From contig LBWJ01000015.1 in the NCBI GenBank assembly GCA_000993595.1, positions 1 through 56,643 of the forward strand: DNA of 56,643 nt, in the 5' to 3' direction. The DNA comes from Candidatus Peregrinibacteria bacterium GW2011_GWC2_39_14. Lineage in GTDB: Bacteria > Patescibacteriota > Gracilibacteria > UBA1369 > UBA12463. The number at the start of each line of letters is the position of its first letter. The first letter of the stretch is position 1. The notes under the pieces were generated by a model. The model searched no databases and had not been told where the DNA came from. It was given only the letters and a program-made list of their open reading frames with translations. A program made the translations under genes and the position numbers. Below are positions 33,426-42,982 of this stretch, in pieces.

Positions 33426-33449
33426 ATCTAGATAAATATAAAAACAAAA

Positions 33450-34001
33450 ATGAAAACCAAGAGAATTCCTGTGGAACATGCAGCACACAGCGCGGCGCAT
33501 TTTGCGACGCATGGCGCAAAGCACAGCGCGGCACGCAGCGCTACGCCGGTATTTTCATTTGAATCGCCTGAACATCAAACGTATGAAAAAGGCCCGGGCT
33601 GGTATGTCGTTATTGGCTTGCTGGTCGCACTTTTAGCAACATACGCAATATACGATCGCGCATGGTCTTTTGGGCTCGCACTTGGAGTTTCATTTTTCAT
33701 GTACTATTGGCTTTTATTCAAACAGAAGCCAAAAATGCTGGATGTGAAAATTACAAAAACCGGTATAAAAATTGGCACATCAGAGTATGAATACAATCAA
33801 GTTTTATGCTTTTGGGTGATAAGCAGGAAGTACGATAACAAAATAAATATAAGATTAAAAAGGCATTTTATGCCTGACGTGACGATATTTTTGGGGCACA
33901 CAAGCCCTGAACCGATCAGGCATTTCTTGAAAGAAAAAATTCAGGAAGTTGAAAAAAGCGAAGGCGTTGCAGATACGCTTGTAAAAATATTCAGAATTTA
34001 A
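33450..34001 (+). CDS. two-helix membrane protein with PH-like C-terminal domain
   Basis: 183 residues. The N-terminus (1-45) is rich in His and Ala ('EHAAHSAAHFATHGAKHSAA'), an unusual cytoplasmic tail that could bind metal or nucleic acid. Two helices (about 52-70 and 75-95) are followed by a compact beta-rich domain (about 100-175: 'MLDVKITKTGIKIGTSEYEY', 'IRLKRHFMPDVTIFLG') ending in a helix, the pattern of bacterial PH-like domains in small membrane proteins. Such proteins often sit beside Patescibacterial secretion genes. First gene after the promoter 33397-33425, 11 nt before the 510-residue gene. Function unknown. Confidence 0.5.
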   Translation: MKTKRIPVEHAAHSAAHFATHGAKHSAARSATPVFSFESPEHQTYEKGPGWYVVIGLLVALLATYAIYDRAWSFGLALGVSFFMYYWLLFKQKPKMLDVKITKTGIKIGTSEYEYNQVLCFWVISRKYDNKINIRLKRHFMPDVTIFLGHTSPEPIRHFLKEKIQEVEKSEGVADTLVKIFRI

Positions 34002-34012
34002 AATCTTAAAAT

Positions 34013-35545
34013 ATGGCAACAGCGCCGGAAACACCGGAACAAAGCAAGGAAGCAAAACAAAACTTTGAAGATCACGCAAAGAAAGTTCTTGATGAAGGCA
34101 GGGGAAGAATAGACAAATTCAACATAAGCGAAAAGGACGTTGGAAAAGGCAGAGAAGCCAGGGCTGAGGCAAAAAGCCATCTTGAAGCAAGAATTCAAGC
34201 GCTCAAAGAAAGATCCGCAGAAAGAGTCACGAGAAATAGCTTGGCGAGCCTCAAAGAAGAAGTGGAAAAAGATGCCAAAGAATATCTTGATGCAATTGAA
34301 GCGCTTATGGTTAAGGCTGCAAAAAGAGAGCTTTCAACAGATGCGGAAAAAGGTGGAAAATTTGTTTTAAATGACAAAGAAAGGCAAGACTTTTTTGCAT
34401 TGATTGATGGCTTGGATAAGCTTAATAACAATGGCATAACGCCTGCGGAAAAGGCATTATTCTTGAGTGTTTCAAGGGCGGAAAGCGCATCAGATGGTGA
34501 GATAAGGCAGATCAGTGACTTGATGGCGAAGACGCTCGATAAAGACAGTGCGGCGCTTACGAATTATGAAAAATTTAGAGAAACAGCAATCGGTGCACTT
34601 TTTGGAGTTTTAAAACCTGCAGATAGAATGAAGGCTGCAAAACTTCTTATTGATAAATCAACGGGCAAGAGCGATAAGGTTATATTATGGCTTACAGCAA
34701 TGGGAAACAGCGGAGCACTTGGTGTTGCACAAATCGAAGAATTGAAAAAACACGCAGTGTCGAAAGGCATTTCAGCCGCAACCGGCTTAGATACAACGAA
34801 AATGGAAGAAATTGCTACTAAATTTCAGAAAAAAATGGCGGAAATTCAAGAGCATATAAAAAACAACGGAGATGATACAAATCCCATACTCGGAATGCTC
34901 ACGGGTGGCAATGCGCTTGGTGCGGTTGGAGTTCTTTGGGGAGCTTTAACATGGATTTTGAATATCGCGGTGACTTTGAAAAATAAGAATCACGGCGATG
35001 CGATTAACCCATATACGGCAGGTGCAACAGCTGCAATAGCCGGAGGTTGGTATCAGATGACGGGCAAAATTCCGGGAGAAGATGCATTAATGGCTCCTTC
35101 TGCAAAAGAGCAAACAGATGCGGCGCAAGTGCAAGGCGAAAGCAAAATGAAAGAGGCTCTGAATCGTGATGTTAAAACCGCGCAATTTTTAGCAAAAAAT
35201 AACGGATTCCATGTTGCGATGAAAGCTTTGAATAAGAAAGTGGCGGCACGGGAAGCGCAAAATGCATCAGCCCCAGCTGGCACAAAACCACAGGCACAAC
35301 CGGAAATAAAACTTGAATATGCGGATTTGGCGCAAGCAAGTCAGGAAATGAGAGATCCGGAAGCGGCACAGCGCAATAGAGATATTTCAAATCTTAATAA
35401 TCCAAAATCAATGAGCGCAGTGAATGAAGTGGTAAAATATGCGGCTATCATGGAATGGAAATATGACGCGGGAAGGCCGGCATCAACACAAATAAGGTTC
35501 AGTAACTTATACCGAAAATATAAAAGTGAATACGGGGTCGCGTAA
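34013..35545 (+). CDS. uncharacterised protein with coiled coil and a hydrophobic hairpin
   Basis: 510 residues, no family recognised. The first 120 residues are highly charged and helical (coiled-coil-like Lys/Glu/Ala pattern). A helical region follows, then two hydrophobic stretches at about 295-325 and 335-355 ('GGNALGAVGVLWGALTWILN', 'AGATAAIAGGWYQM') suggesting a membrane hairpin, then an Ala/Gln-rich C-terminal domain. No signal peptide. Start ATG 34013 is 11 nt after the PH-like gene. The stop is followed by the hairpin at 35549 and then the TrbL-like gene, so they are probably one operon. Presumably cytoplasmic or inner-membrane factor of the secretion system. Confidence 0.5.
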   Translation: MATAPETPEQSKEAKQNFEDHAKKVLDEGRGRIDKFNISEKDVGKGREARAEAKSHLEARIQALKERSAERVTRNSLASLKEEVEKDAKEYLDAIEALMVKAAKRELSTDAEKGGKFVLNDKERQDFFALIDGLDKLNNNGITPAEKALFLSVSRAESASDGEIRQISDLMAKTLDKDSAALTNYEKFRETAIGALFGVLKPADRMKAAKLLIDKSTGKSDKVILWLTAMGNSGALGVAQIEELKKHAVSKGISAATGLDTTKMEEIATKFQKKMAEIQEHIKNNGDDTNPILGMLTGGNALGAVGVLWGALTWILNIAVTLKNKNHGDAINPYTAGATAAIAGGWYQMTGKIPGEDALMAPSAKEQTDAAQVQGESKMKEALNRDVKTAQFLAKNNGFHVAMKALNKKVAAREAQNASAPAGTKPQAQPEIKLEYADLAQASQEMRDPEAAQRNRDISNLNNPKSMSAVNEVVKYAAIMEWKYDAGRPASTQIRFSNLYRKYKSEYGVA

Positions 35546-35548
35546 AAC

Positions 35549-35563
35549 GCGATCGAAGATCGC
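35549..35563 (+). repeat. triloop mini-hairpin
   Basis: GCGATC-GAA-GATCGC followed by 'acacgcg'. The 16-nt string 'gcgatcgaagatcgca' recurs exactly at 42002-42017. Lies between two same-strand genes of the secretion block. Confidence 0.6.
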
Positions 35564-35606
35564 ACACGCGCGCCACGCGCTTGAAAAGCGCAAAATAAAA
35601 ACAAAC

Positions 35607-38036
35607 ATGTTAAAACTTTTTAATAAAAATAGGCTAAAAGCAGGACTCGTAATTGCGTCACTTTTGTTCTGTATTTTTATTATTCCGGCAGCAGCTGATG
35701 TGCTTGCTTATTCTTCCGCAAATTTGGTGAAAGGAGAGGTTTCGAGGATGATTGCGCAGACTGGGACTCCACCGGCAGTAGCACCAGCTGTAAAACCACC
35801 AGCCGAAGGCACCTCAGTCATCCCAAAAACTGTTGAAGTTGAGGAAAGCGTAAAGCTCCTTCTTGATATAATGAAGATTCTTTCAATAGTTCTTCAGCTT
35901 CTTGCCAGACTTCTTTGGCCGATTTTGTTCTTCTGCGGAGCACTCATGGAAAATGACATTATTTTTGGTGGTGCAATGGGTGAGCGTTTGCACGATGTGT
36001 GGATTCAAATCAGAAATATCGCCAACTTGCTCTTTGTTTTGATGCTTGTTGGTACGGCAATATACAACATCTCAGGTTTTGCTTCGGAAAAATTACAACT
36101 AAAACAAATGCTCCCAAAAATTATCATGGGACTTATTTTGGTGAATTTTTCATACATGATTTCAACGGTTGCTCTTGATGCGATTTCGGTTGGCACAACA
36201 GCCATGTTTGGTTTACCAAGAGCGATTGGAATAGCAATGACAGATTCAGTAGGCTCGCCAATAAATATAACGGATGCGGCTCAGAACAATCTGTGTTTAG
36301 CATTCACTTCAGCCGGAAAACTGGGAAGTGAAACATTGAAAGAAGCCGGCGCTGCCATTAAAAAAGTTGGAGATGAGATGAGCAAGAAAATGCAAAATGC
36401 ATATTGTGAGCCGGATAAAGCACATCCGGGCAAATTCGTCGCAAGTCAAAAGCTCCAAGCATTTATTGGTGAATGGGCTCCGCACAGCGCAACGATTATT
36501 ATGGCTGTTCAATTTATGCATATGCAAGATTTGCAAAATGTAGCCATGGGCAATGAGCTCACGCTTTCAAGTTTAATGATAAACATGCTGTTTTCCATGG
36601 TTATGTTCTTTATATATGGAATGGCATTCGTGATTTTATTTATAGTTCTTTTAATGCGCGCAATAACGGTTTGGCTTGTAATAGTGCTTTCACCTTTATT
36701 GGTTGTTGTTTATGTCGTTCCGGAAATAACGGAAAAAGCCGGTGGCAGCATGAAAGAAGTTGTTACAAAAGCAGTTTCGATTTCAACAGCACCAATGGTT
36801 ATTGGTTTTGTGCTTTCGATTGGATATATTATGATGACGAGTTTGGCTTCTACAGGCCAAGCCGGAGGAGGAGCTCAATTTTCAACTTTGCTTGAAAGTA
36901 CGCTCACAATGAACGCGAACGTTTCCGGTCTTGCAGATTTTCAAGAGATCATGATTGCAATCGGCACAGTCGGATTTATATGGGCTGGCATCAAGGCCGC
37001 AACTGACAAAACGATTGCAAAAGGCGCCACAGACACAATAACAAAAGGCGTTTCTTCTGCCGGCGCATGGCTCGGCAAAGCCGCAGTTATGTACCCAAGC
37101 ATTATCCCTGTCCCGGGTGGATCTCACGAGGGGAAGGAGTCTATGGGTACATTGCTTAAGACGTTTGATAAAGCAGTCAGAGCACCAGAATTGGCATCCG
37201 ATGAAAGAGCTTCAGCTCTTGCGCAACGCATGGGAATTGAAAAAGGATCTGCAGGTTCGGCCACTTTGGAAAATGAATTAAGTAAGGTAAGAGGCACTAG
37301 CGATTTATCAACACTAGACGGAGTTATGGTTAAAGTCCAAAATCTAGATCAGCTTACGCCTGGAGTGGTAAAAGGTATTGAGCAGGGCATAAAAAACGCG
37401 AGACCTCTAAACGGGCATTCTGGAGACGATGCAGCTAGAGTTGCTTATGAAAAAGCGCAGACTGCAGTAGCAACATTAAGACGAGAAAGTAGTACCGAGG
37501 CGGAGAAAAAAACAGCAAAGCAAAGCCTTTTGGATGCCGCAAAAGAGTTTAGGATCAGTTCAGCAGGTGAAGCGGCTCAAATCAAGGCAGGAGAAGCTGT
37601 TGATCCAAAACCGGTCACACCTGCACCAACCGCAGCACCAACGGCACCAGTCGCAGCAGTCGCCGCAGACACAAATGGGGCATGGAAGACAGAGATAGGT
37701 AGATTAAAAGGAAAAGTCGATCCAGAATTGGAAAAAGGACTAGAGGGGGTTGTTGCAAAAATGAAGGCGGCAAACGTAGATCCAAAAGACCAAAAAGAAT
37801 ATATAAAGAAAAGCATTGAAGGAGCAACAGACGCGCAAAAGGCAATAGTTGATAAAGTCGTAGATAGTGTAAATCAAGCAACTCCAGCCGCAACAGCCAC
37901 AACTCCTGCGCCTGTAGCGCCAGCAGCAACAGCTGGCACTACGCCAGCTCCAGCTTCAACAGCCACTCCACCTCCAACTTCTCCAATGACAGGCACACTT
38001 CCCGTGATTCCTCCTCCAGCCGCCCCGAAGACTTAA
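35607..38036 (+). CDS. TrbL/VirB6-like polytopic T4SS membrane protein
   Basis: 809 residues from the ATG at 35607; an in-frame ATG at 35526 would add 27 residues overlapping the previous gene and encoded by the hairpin region, and the shorter form begins with a clear signal peptide ('MLKLFNKNRLKAGLVIASLL'). About eight hydrophobic helices lie between about 70 and 480, including 'ARLLWPILFFCGALMENDII' and 'RAITVWLVIVLSPLLVVVYV', as in TrbL/VirB6 channel proteins. The last 300 residues are soluble: helical, then Ala/Pro/Thr-rich repeats ('PAPTAAPTAPVAAVAA'). It would form the inner-membrane pore of a type IV secretion-like machine. No VirB4 ATPase is in the window. Confidence 0.7.
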   Translation: MLKLFNKNRLKAGLVIASLLFCIFIIPAAADVLAYSSANLVKGEVSRMIAQTGTPPAVAPAVKPPAEGTSVIPKTVEVEESVKLLLDIMKILSIVLQLLARLLWPILFFCGALMENDIIFGGAMGERLHDVWIQIRNIANLLFVLMLVGTAIYNISGFASEKLQLKQMLPKIIMGLILVNFSYMISTVALDAISVGTTAMFGLPRAIGIAMTDSVGSPINITDAAQNNLCLAFTSAGKLGSETLKEAGAAIKKVGDEMSKKMQNAYCEPDKAHPGKFVASQKLQAFIGEWAPHSATIIMAVQFMHMQDLQNVAMGNELTLSSLMINMLFSMVMFFIYGMAFVILFIVLLMRAITVWLVIVLSPLLVVVYVVPEITEKAGGSMKEVVTKAVSISTAPMVIGFVLSIGYIMMTSLASTGQAGGGAQFSTLLESTLTMNANVSGLADFQEIMIAIGTVGFIWAGIKAATDKTIAKGATDTITKGVSSAGAWLGKAAVMYPSIIPVPGGSHEGKESMGTLLKTFDKAVRAPELASDERASALAQRMGIEKGSAGSATLENELSKVRGTSDLSTLDGVMVKVQNLDQLTPGVVKGIEQGIKNARPLNGHSGDDAARVAYEKAQTAVATLRRESSTEAEKKTAKQSLLDAAKEFRISSAGEAAQIKAGEAVDPKPVTPAPTAAPTAPVAAVAADTNGAWKTEIGRLKGKVDPELEKGLEGVVAKMKAANVDPKDQKEYIKKSIEGATDAQKAIVDKVVDSVNQATPAATATTPAPVAPAATAGTTPAPASTATPPPTSPMTGTLPVIPPPAAPKT

Positions 38037-38095
38037 TCACTTGACAAATCTATAAAAACTAGCAGACAATATATATAGAACAATAAAAAACCCTC

Positions 38096-41000
38096 ATGGA
38101 ATTAAGAAACACTCACAATTTGTTCACCACAGCGCTTGATAAAGCGCTAGGCATTGCATCTAATAATCGCATGGTTTATTTCGCCGACAGTTCAAAGGGT
38201 GCGGGTGGTGCGCAAAATACAGATGGCGTTGAAAAAAATCTCACGCCTGCGCAAGAGCTTGAAAAAAGACAAAGAGAACTGGATGCGCAAACAAATTCTT
38301 CCATGGGTGCAAAAATACAGGAACTTCCTTCTTCTGTTCGCGAAACCGCAAAATCAAAATACGAGAGCGGCACATTGATGGAAAAAACTCTCGTCATTCA
38401 ATTAACGGAAGGGCATATATCTGCCGACATGTTTAATAAACTTATTAAATGTCTGGGTGGAGATAAAAATCACAAAACTCTCGCGGAAAAACATATTACA
38501 AAAGACATTACTTCAACAGCTTTTGAAGTTGCATTGATTGGGCTTGATAAAAAAGATGAAGAAGCTATGAAGCTTGTTACGCAGCTTGAAAAAGGCAAAA
38601 TCAGCGGGCAAGCATTCAGCAATGCAATCGAAAAATCAAAAAAGAAAATTATGGGCAAAGCTGACCAAGCAAGCCCACTTTCAACAGACTCGACGGTCGC
38701 AAGAACTCAAGAAAAATTAAATCTCGTTAATCAATCTCTCACGCAAAGATTAAGCACAAAAATTGGAACGCCAAAAGATCAGGAAATTCTCCGCGGTTTT
38801 GTTGGCGAATTCGGAGAAACAACAACAAAGCTCACATCCGCATATGACAGTATGGACGCTCTTTATAAAGAAATGTCAGGCGGTCATCCGGCGATTTATA
38901 CGGAATTAAAGAGCATGATTCGCAAGCAAGAATATGTTGGCGAATATGCGCTTCCGGAGCCAATGCGTGAAAGTGAAGCTTCAATTCCGGCAGACGTTTT
39001 AGCGGATGCTTTAAAAAAAGTAGGTGCAAAATTTAAGGTAAATCTTGAGCCTTATGGAATGCGTTTTTATACAAACGTAAGTTTATATCAATCCGCTCGC
39101 ATTGAAGTCGCGAAAGTTGAAAAGAAAATCGGACTTTTGCTTTTGCCTATTAATAAAGAAGTCGAGGCAAGAATAATGATAGATCAAAGGCTTGAAGAAA
39201 TCGGGAAAGGGCTTGGAATTGAGCTTAAAGAAGGGACAAAATTAAGACATTTGGATATTCGACCGGACGGGAAAGGTGGAAACGAATATTTTTGGGCAGA
39301 AGGAACGGAAATTTTAGCCATTGGGTTTGAAAAACCGGATAAAGAAGTCGATCCTGAAACATTAAAAATTATGCCTGAAGAAGGTATGATGCTAGTTATC
39401 GTCACAGGTGCCGGTACTTTCACGGAATCAACGCTTAAAAAATGGATGGATGCAACGCGTGCATCACAAGATATCAAGGCCAAGCCTGAGCTTGAAAAAG
39501 TAATTGGATTTGAAGAATTTGGTGGAAAACTTGAAGCCGGCACAAAGCTTGAATTTGATAGAAATAAAGATATTCGCACGGATGGCATGCTTCGAATTGA
39601 TACCGAAGAAGTTACAGTACAAAGCATTTCAAACGACAAAGTCGTTCTTGATAGGCCTGTTACGATTTTATATCAGGAAGAATCTCAAGGAAGACATATT
39701 GCTGATTTTGAAAAGCAAGACATGCAAGTTCCGGAAAAAGACATGGTTCAGCAAGAATTTACATATGGTGAATTTGCAAAATGGATGCTTCAAAAAGATG
39801 CAAGAAAAGCTATGACAATTGCGGAAGCAAGTGCGGCGATTGAAAATTTGCAAAAACAAGCGGGTTACGCGGAAACGCAGCCAATAACTTCAGGCGCTAT
39901 TTTCTGTGATCCAACAGGTAAAAACGTTATGAAGGTTGAATCCGTAGATCCTGTAAAAAATACAATCGTAGTAAATGACAACGGCACAAGGTATACAACG
40001 ACTCCGGCAGCCCATTATGAAACCGCAAAAAAGCGCAATTTGATGAAGGGTGATCCGGAAACTTTTGCAAAAGAGGCAATGAAATCAATTGATCCAAACG
40101 ATCCGGAAGTCAAAGCTGAGATGGAAAAAATCGCAAGAGCGCAGGAAGAGCACACAAGAAAGGCGTTAGAAGTGAAGCCTGAACACGTGGCAGCCGCAGA
40201 AGCAGAAAAGAAAGAGCCAGAACCTTTAAAAGCAGATCCTTGCACGCTTCCGCCAATGTCAAAAATCAAAAAATATTGGGACAATACAACATTTCTTTGT
40301 TTGGAAGATACAGGCCACCTCATAAAATCCATTTACGAATGGTGGACCAGAAAGTGGAAGAGAAACATGGAATTTGACACCGGCAAAGTTGGTGAAGGCT
40401 TGCCGCTTGTGTCTGCTGAAATGGCTCGTATGAAAGAGCACGCGGAGCATGAAGAAGTTGAAAAATATAAGTCAGGTCTTGAGCATCTTGGCGTGTATGA
40501 AATTAGAGAAATAATGTGGCATGCAAAATACGTTGATGAACTTAAGGCTTGTATGTTGATTTTGGTTAACAAAGGTCAGGCAAGATGGGATGATATAAAT
40601 CTTTGGAAGGCGATTAACAGGTTCACGAAACCTGAAAAAAGAATCCCGATTCCGGATGACGGAGATCCACAGTCAATTGTTAAAATCGATCCTACAACAG
40701 GTGCTCCACGCACAGGTCAAGACTTGATTGAAGGCGCAGTTGATGCCATGTGGGGTGAAGGTATTTTTGGTAAGTGGTTTAATGAAAATAACAGCGCATA
40801 TACAAACGGTTGTAACGCATATAAAGTTAAAGGAGATTTGCTTGAAAACGATCCAAAAGGTATTGGTGGTCTTCGCGCTGAAATGCAGAAATTGCTAAGA
40901 AACTTTAAAAATGGTGGATGGGTGAACCCTCAGCAATATGAAGGATTGTTTCAATTCTCGATTGAAAAAGGAAAGTTAACAGCAGAAGATAAGTTGTATT

Positions 41001-41998
41001 TCTTGGTACAGGGCGTTGCAACTAACTTGATGGGCATGGATAGAATCGGTTTTGCGGATGGAAATTTGCTTAACCACATGCCATGGCTTGATTATTTCAC
41101 ACAAGGCAAAGAAGACTGGAAATTTGGAAAACCGCATACATATCCGGATGGAGTTGAAAAATACGGCGAACCATATCCGCCTCCAGGTCAAAGAGAAGGC
41201 AAGAGTAGGCCATTTAAATGGAAAGATATCAGATTCCTTGCGTCTTATTTGGACAATGATCCCGGTAAGAAAGATTGCCAATATGGTCCAAGAACAAAAG
41301 AGGTTCTTTGGAAACACATTTTGCAAGATTATGATTCAAGAATCAGAATTGATAAGGCTCTTCAGCAGTCTGAAAGACTTGATCACGACGATATCCACTT
41401 TATCGTTCCGTTCTGTTCAGAAGCGGTTGTGGAGCGATTGTGTGGCACGGGTGGTACAACCAGAGAGCATTTCTCACTTCCGGGTTATTTGAATGCATTC
41501 CCGGGCTATAATCATCGTCTTATGAATGCTTTGACGCTTGAAGATCCAAATAAATCAGTTCAAGAAATAACAGAAGGTTTGGTTGGTTTTGCAAGATATG
41601 ATGGCATTTTGGACAATAGATATAAAAAAGATCAGGCGGGACTTATGAGAATTGATAAAGTTAGATTTAATGTCATGCCGGTCGTTGATGTGAACATCAC
41701 AAGAGCGCACAGAGAACAGTTACAGAGAATTATAATGGACGTTGGAAAGGCTTATGGAAAGGATTTTAACATTCTGTTCAAGGATTTGCCTCCATTAAAA
41801 GGCGCTTCTGATGTTGTTAAAGCGGAACAAGAAAAAGTTGAAATTTCATTGGCAAACTTTAAAGAAGATATTGAAACGCTTGTTGCAAGCGACAATGGTG
41901 CAAAATTACTTCAAGTAGTTTCCGGATATAAAATGCTTGGCCAAGGTGGAGAAAAGCGTGATGAAGCATTCTTGAAAAAGAATTGCTACTGGCGCTAG
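38096..41998 (+). CDS. 1300-residue uncharacterised protein downstream of the TrbL-like gene
   Basis: 1300 residues, no family recognised. No signal peptide and no clear membrane helix. Residues 1-330 are charged and helical ('LTPAQELEKRQRELDAQT' echoes 'SPAQKLANAQK' in the 799-residue protease, possibly by chance). About 330-660 is mixed alpha/beta with paired small beta modules ('LEAGTKLEFDRNKDIRTDGM'). After a Lys/Glu/Pro linker (about 690-725) comes a Trp-, Tyr- and Gly-rich globular part (730-1290) with several cysteines. TTGACA lies at 38041 but without a good -10, so it may be read with the TrbL-like gene 59 nt upstream. Probably a cytoplasmic component of the secretion system. Confidence 0.55.
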   Translation: MELRNTHNLFTTALDKALGIASNNRMVYFADSSKGAGGAQNTDGVEKNLTPAQELEKRQRELDAQTNSSMGAKIQELPSSVRETAKSKYESGTLMEKTLVIQLTEGHISADMFNKLIKCLGGDKNHKTLAEKHITKDITSTAFEVALIGLDKKDEEAMKLVTQLEKGKISGQAFSNAIEKSKKKIMGKADQASPLSTDSTVARTQEKLNLVNQSLTQRLSTKIGTPKDQEILRGFVGEFGETTTKLTSAYDSMDALYKEMSGGHPAIYTELKSMIRKQEYVGEYALPEPMRESEASIPADVLADALKKVGAKFKVNLEPYGMRFYTNVSLYQSARIEVAKVEKKIGLLLLPINKEVEARIMIDQRLEEIGKGLGIELKEGTKLRHLDIRPDGKGGNEYFWAEGTEILAIGFEKPDKEVDPETLKIMPEEGMMLVIVTGAGTFTESTLKKWMDATRASQDIKAKPELEKVIGFEEFGGKLEAGTKLEFDRNKDIRTDGMLRIDTEEVTVQSISNDKVVLDRPVTILYQEESQGRHIADFEKQDMQVPEKDMVQQEFTYGEFAKWMLQKDARKAMTIAEASAAIENLQKQAGYAETQPITSGAIFCDPTGKNVMKVESVDPVKNTIVVNDNGTRYTTTPAAHYETAKKRNLMKGDPETFAKEAMKSIDPNDPEVKAEMEKIARAQEEHTRKALEVKPEHVAAAEAEKKEPEPLKADPCTLPPMSKIKKYWDNTTFLCLEDTGHLIKSIYEWWTRKWKRNMEFDTGKVGEGLPLVSAEMARMKEHAEHEEVEKYKSGLEHLGVYEIREIMWHAKYVDELKACMLILVNKGQARWDDINLWKAINRFTKPEKRIPIPDDGDPQSIVKIDPTTGAPRTGQDLIEGAVDAMWGEGIFGKWFNENNSAYTNGCNAYKVKGDLLENDPKGIGGLRAEMQKLLRNFKNGGWVNPQQYEGLFQFSIEKGKLTAEDKLYFLVQGVATNLMGMDRIGFADGNLLNHMPWLDYFTQGKEDWKFGKPHTYPDGVEKYGEPYPPPGQREGKSRPFKWKDIRFLASYLDNDPGKKDCQYGPRTKEVLWKHILQDYDSRIRIDKALQQSERLDHDDIHFIVPFCSEAVVERLCGTGGTTREHFSLPGYLNAFPGYNHRLMNALTLEDPNKSVQEITEGLVGFARYDGILDNRYKKDQAGLMRIDKVRFNVMPVVDVNITRAHREQLQRIIMDVGKAYGKDFNILFKDLPPLKGASDVVKAEQEKVEISLANFKEDIETLVASDNGAKLLQVVSGYKMLGQGGEKRDEAFLKKNCYWR

Positions 41999-42001
41999 CA
42001 C

Positions 42002-42042
42002 GCGATCGAAGATCGCACTATAAATAAAAGTCGCGGAGCGAC
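42002..42042 (+). repeat. two adjacent triloop mini-hairpins
   Basis: GCGATC-GAA-GATCGC (42002-42016) and GTCGC-GGA-GCGAC (42030-42042) separated by an A-rich stretch, exactly between the stops of two convergent genes (41998 and 42046). The first matches 35549-35563, the second matches 23263-23275. Placement suits a bidirectional terminator or message-end protection. Confidence 0.6.
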
Positions 42043-42045
42043 ACC

Positions 42046-42969
42046 TTATAATCCCAACGCCACTTTTCCCGCTGAAATCTCAGCAATCTCTCTTGTGATA
42101 TTTGCTTGGCGTTTTTGGTTGAAGATAAGTGTCAACGAATCAATGATTTCATTTGCGTTATCGGTTGCGTTTCTCATGGCTACCATACGAGCGGAATGTT
42201 CGGAAGCCGTTGATTCAAGAACCGCATGAAAAATCTGAAGTTCAATAAGGCCCGGAAGAAGATTATCAAGAATAAATCTCGGTGAAGGCTCAAGCTTATA
42301 TTCCGTATCTTTGGCTTGTTCAAGGTCAATATCAAGATGTTTGAACAAGTTTAAAGAGCGTCCCATTTCAATCATATTTTCTCTGGAAAAAGGAAGAAGT
42401 TGATGCATTGTTGGCTTTTGCAAAATCGGTGAAAAGAAGTGTTGATAAGCCAAATAAACCGCATCTGCGTCGCCTTTTTTATAATAATCAAAAATAAGTT
42501 TATTAAGCGCCAAAATGTCATTCAGTCGAGGATTATTTGTGATCCCGTTATAAGTCGCAATCAAATTCTTTTTGCTTCTTGCAAGGAAATCCTCAGCCTT
42601 TTTTCCGACCGCGATATACATTAAATTGCAGTTTGGATTTTGTTCCTTAAACTCTTTTTCGAATAAAGTGACTTTGCGGAACATAGTGGCATTAAAGCCT
42701 CCACAAAGACCTCCGTCTGAAGCCATAAGAACAATAAGGCAGTTTTTCATTGGGCGTTTTTCAAAGAGCGGATGTGAATTATTTTCACTGCTTTTTTCCG
42801 CCAAATGAGTCAAAACAACAAGCGCATTTACGGCATATGGTCTCATGGAAGTAACGCTAGCAACCGCTTTTTTCATTTTCGAAGCTGAAACAAGTTCCAT
42901 CGCACGCGTGATTTGTTTTGTGCTTTTTATTGATTTAATTTTTCGTTTTATTTCTATTGTTCCCGCCAT
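42046..42969 (-). CDS. atpG: ATP synthase F1 gamma subunit
   Basis: 307 residues (family about 285-300). Rotor shaft of F1. The N-terminal helix has 'IKRKIKSIKSTKQITRAMEL' with the conserved 'TKQITRAMELVSASKM' and the C-terminal helix has 'MVAMRNATDNANEIIDSLTL' and 'NQKRQANITREIAEI', the two halves of the coiled coil that turns inside alpha3-beta3. 'SDGGLCGGFNA' is the usual glycine-rich motif. Last gene of the operon, 13 nt after atpA. In common operons gamma is followed by beta; here beta is at the other end. Confidence 0.95.
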   Translation of the reverse strand: MAGTIEIKRKIKSIKSTKQITRAMELVSASKMKKAVASVTSMRPYAVNALVVLTHLAEKSSENNSHPLFEKRPMKNCLIVLMASDGGLCGGFNATMFRKVTLFEKEFKEQNPNCNLMYIAVGKKAEDFLARSKKNLIATYNGITNNPRLNDILALNKLIFDYYKKGDADAVYLAYQHFFSPILQKPTMHQLLPFSRENMIEMGRSLNLFKHLDIDLEQAKDTEYKLEPSPRFILDNLLPGLIELQIFHAVLESTASEHSARMVAMRNATDNANEIIDSLTLIFNQKRQANITREIAEISAGKVALGL

Positions 42970-42982
42970 ATTTTAGTTTGAT

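Noticed and set aside
35526..35606. Longer N-terminus for the TrbL-like protein
   Set aside because: It would overlap the previous gene and translate the hairpin element; the signal peptide starts at 35607.
38041..38075. Promoter of the 1300-residue gene
   Set aside because: TTGACA is present but no -10 is found at 16-18 nt; a TATATA lies too far (23 nt), so it was not listed as a promoter.
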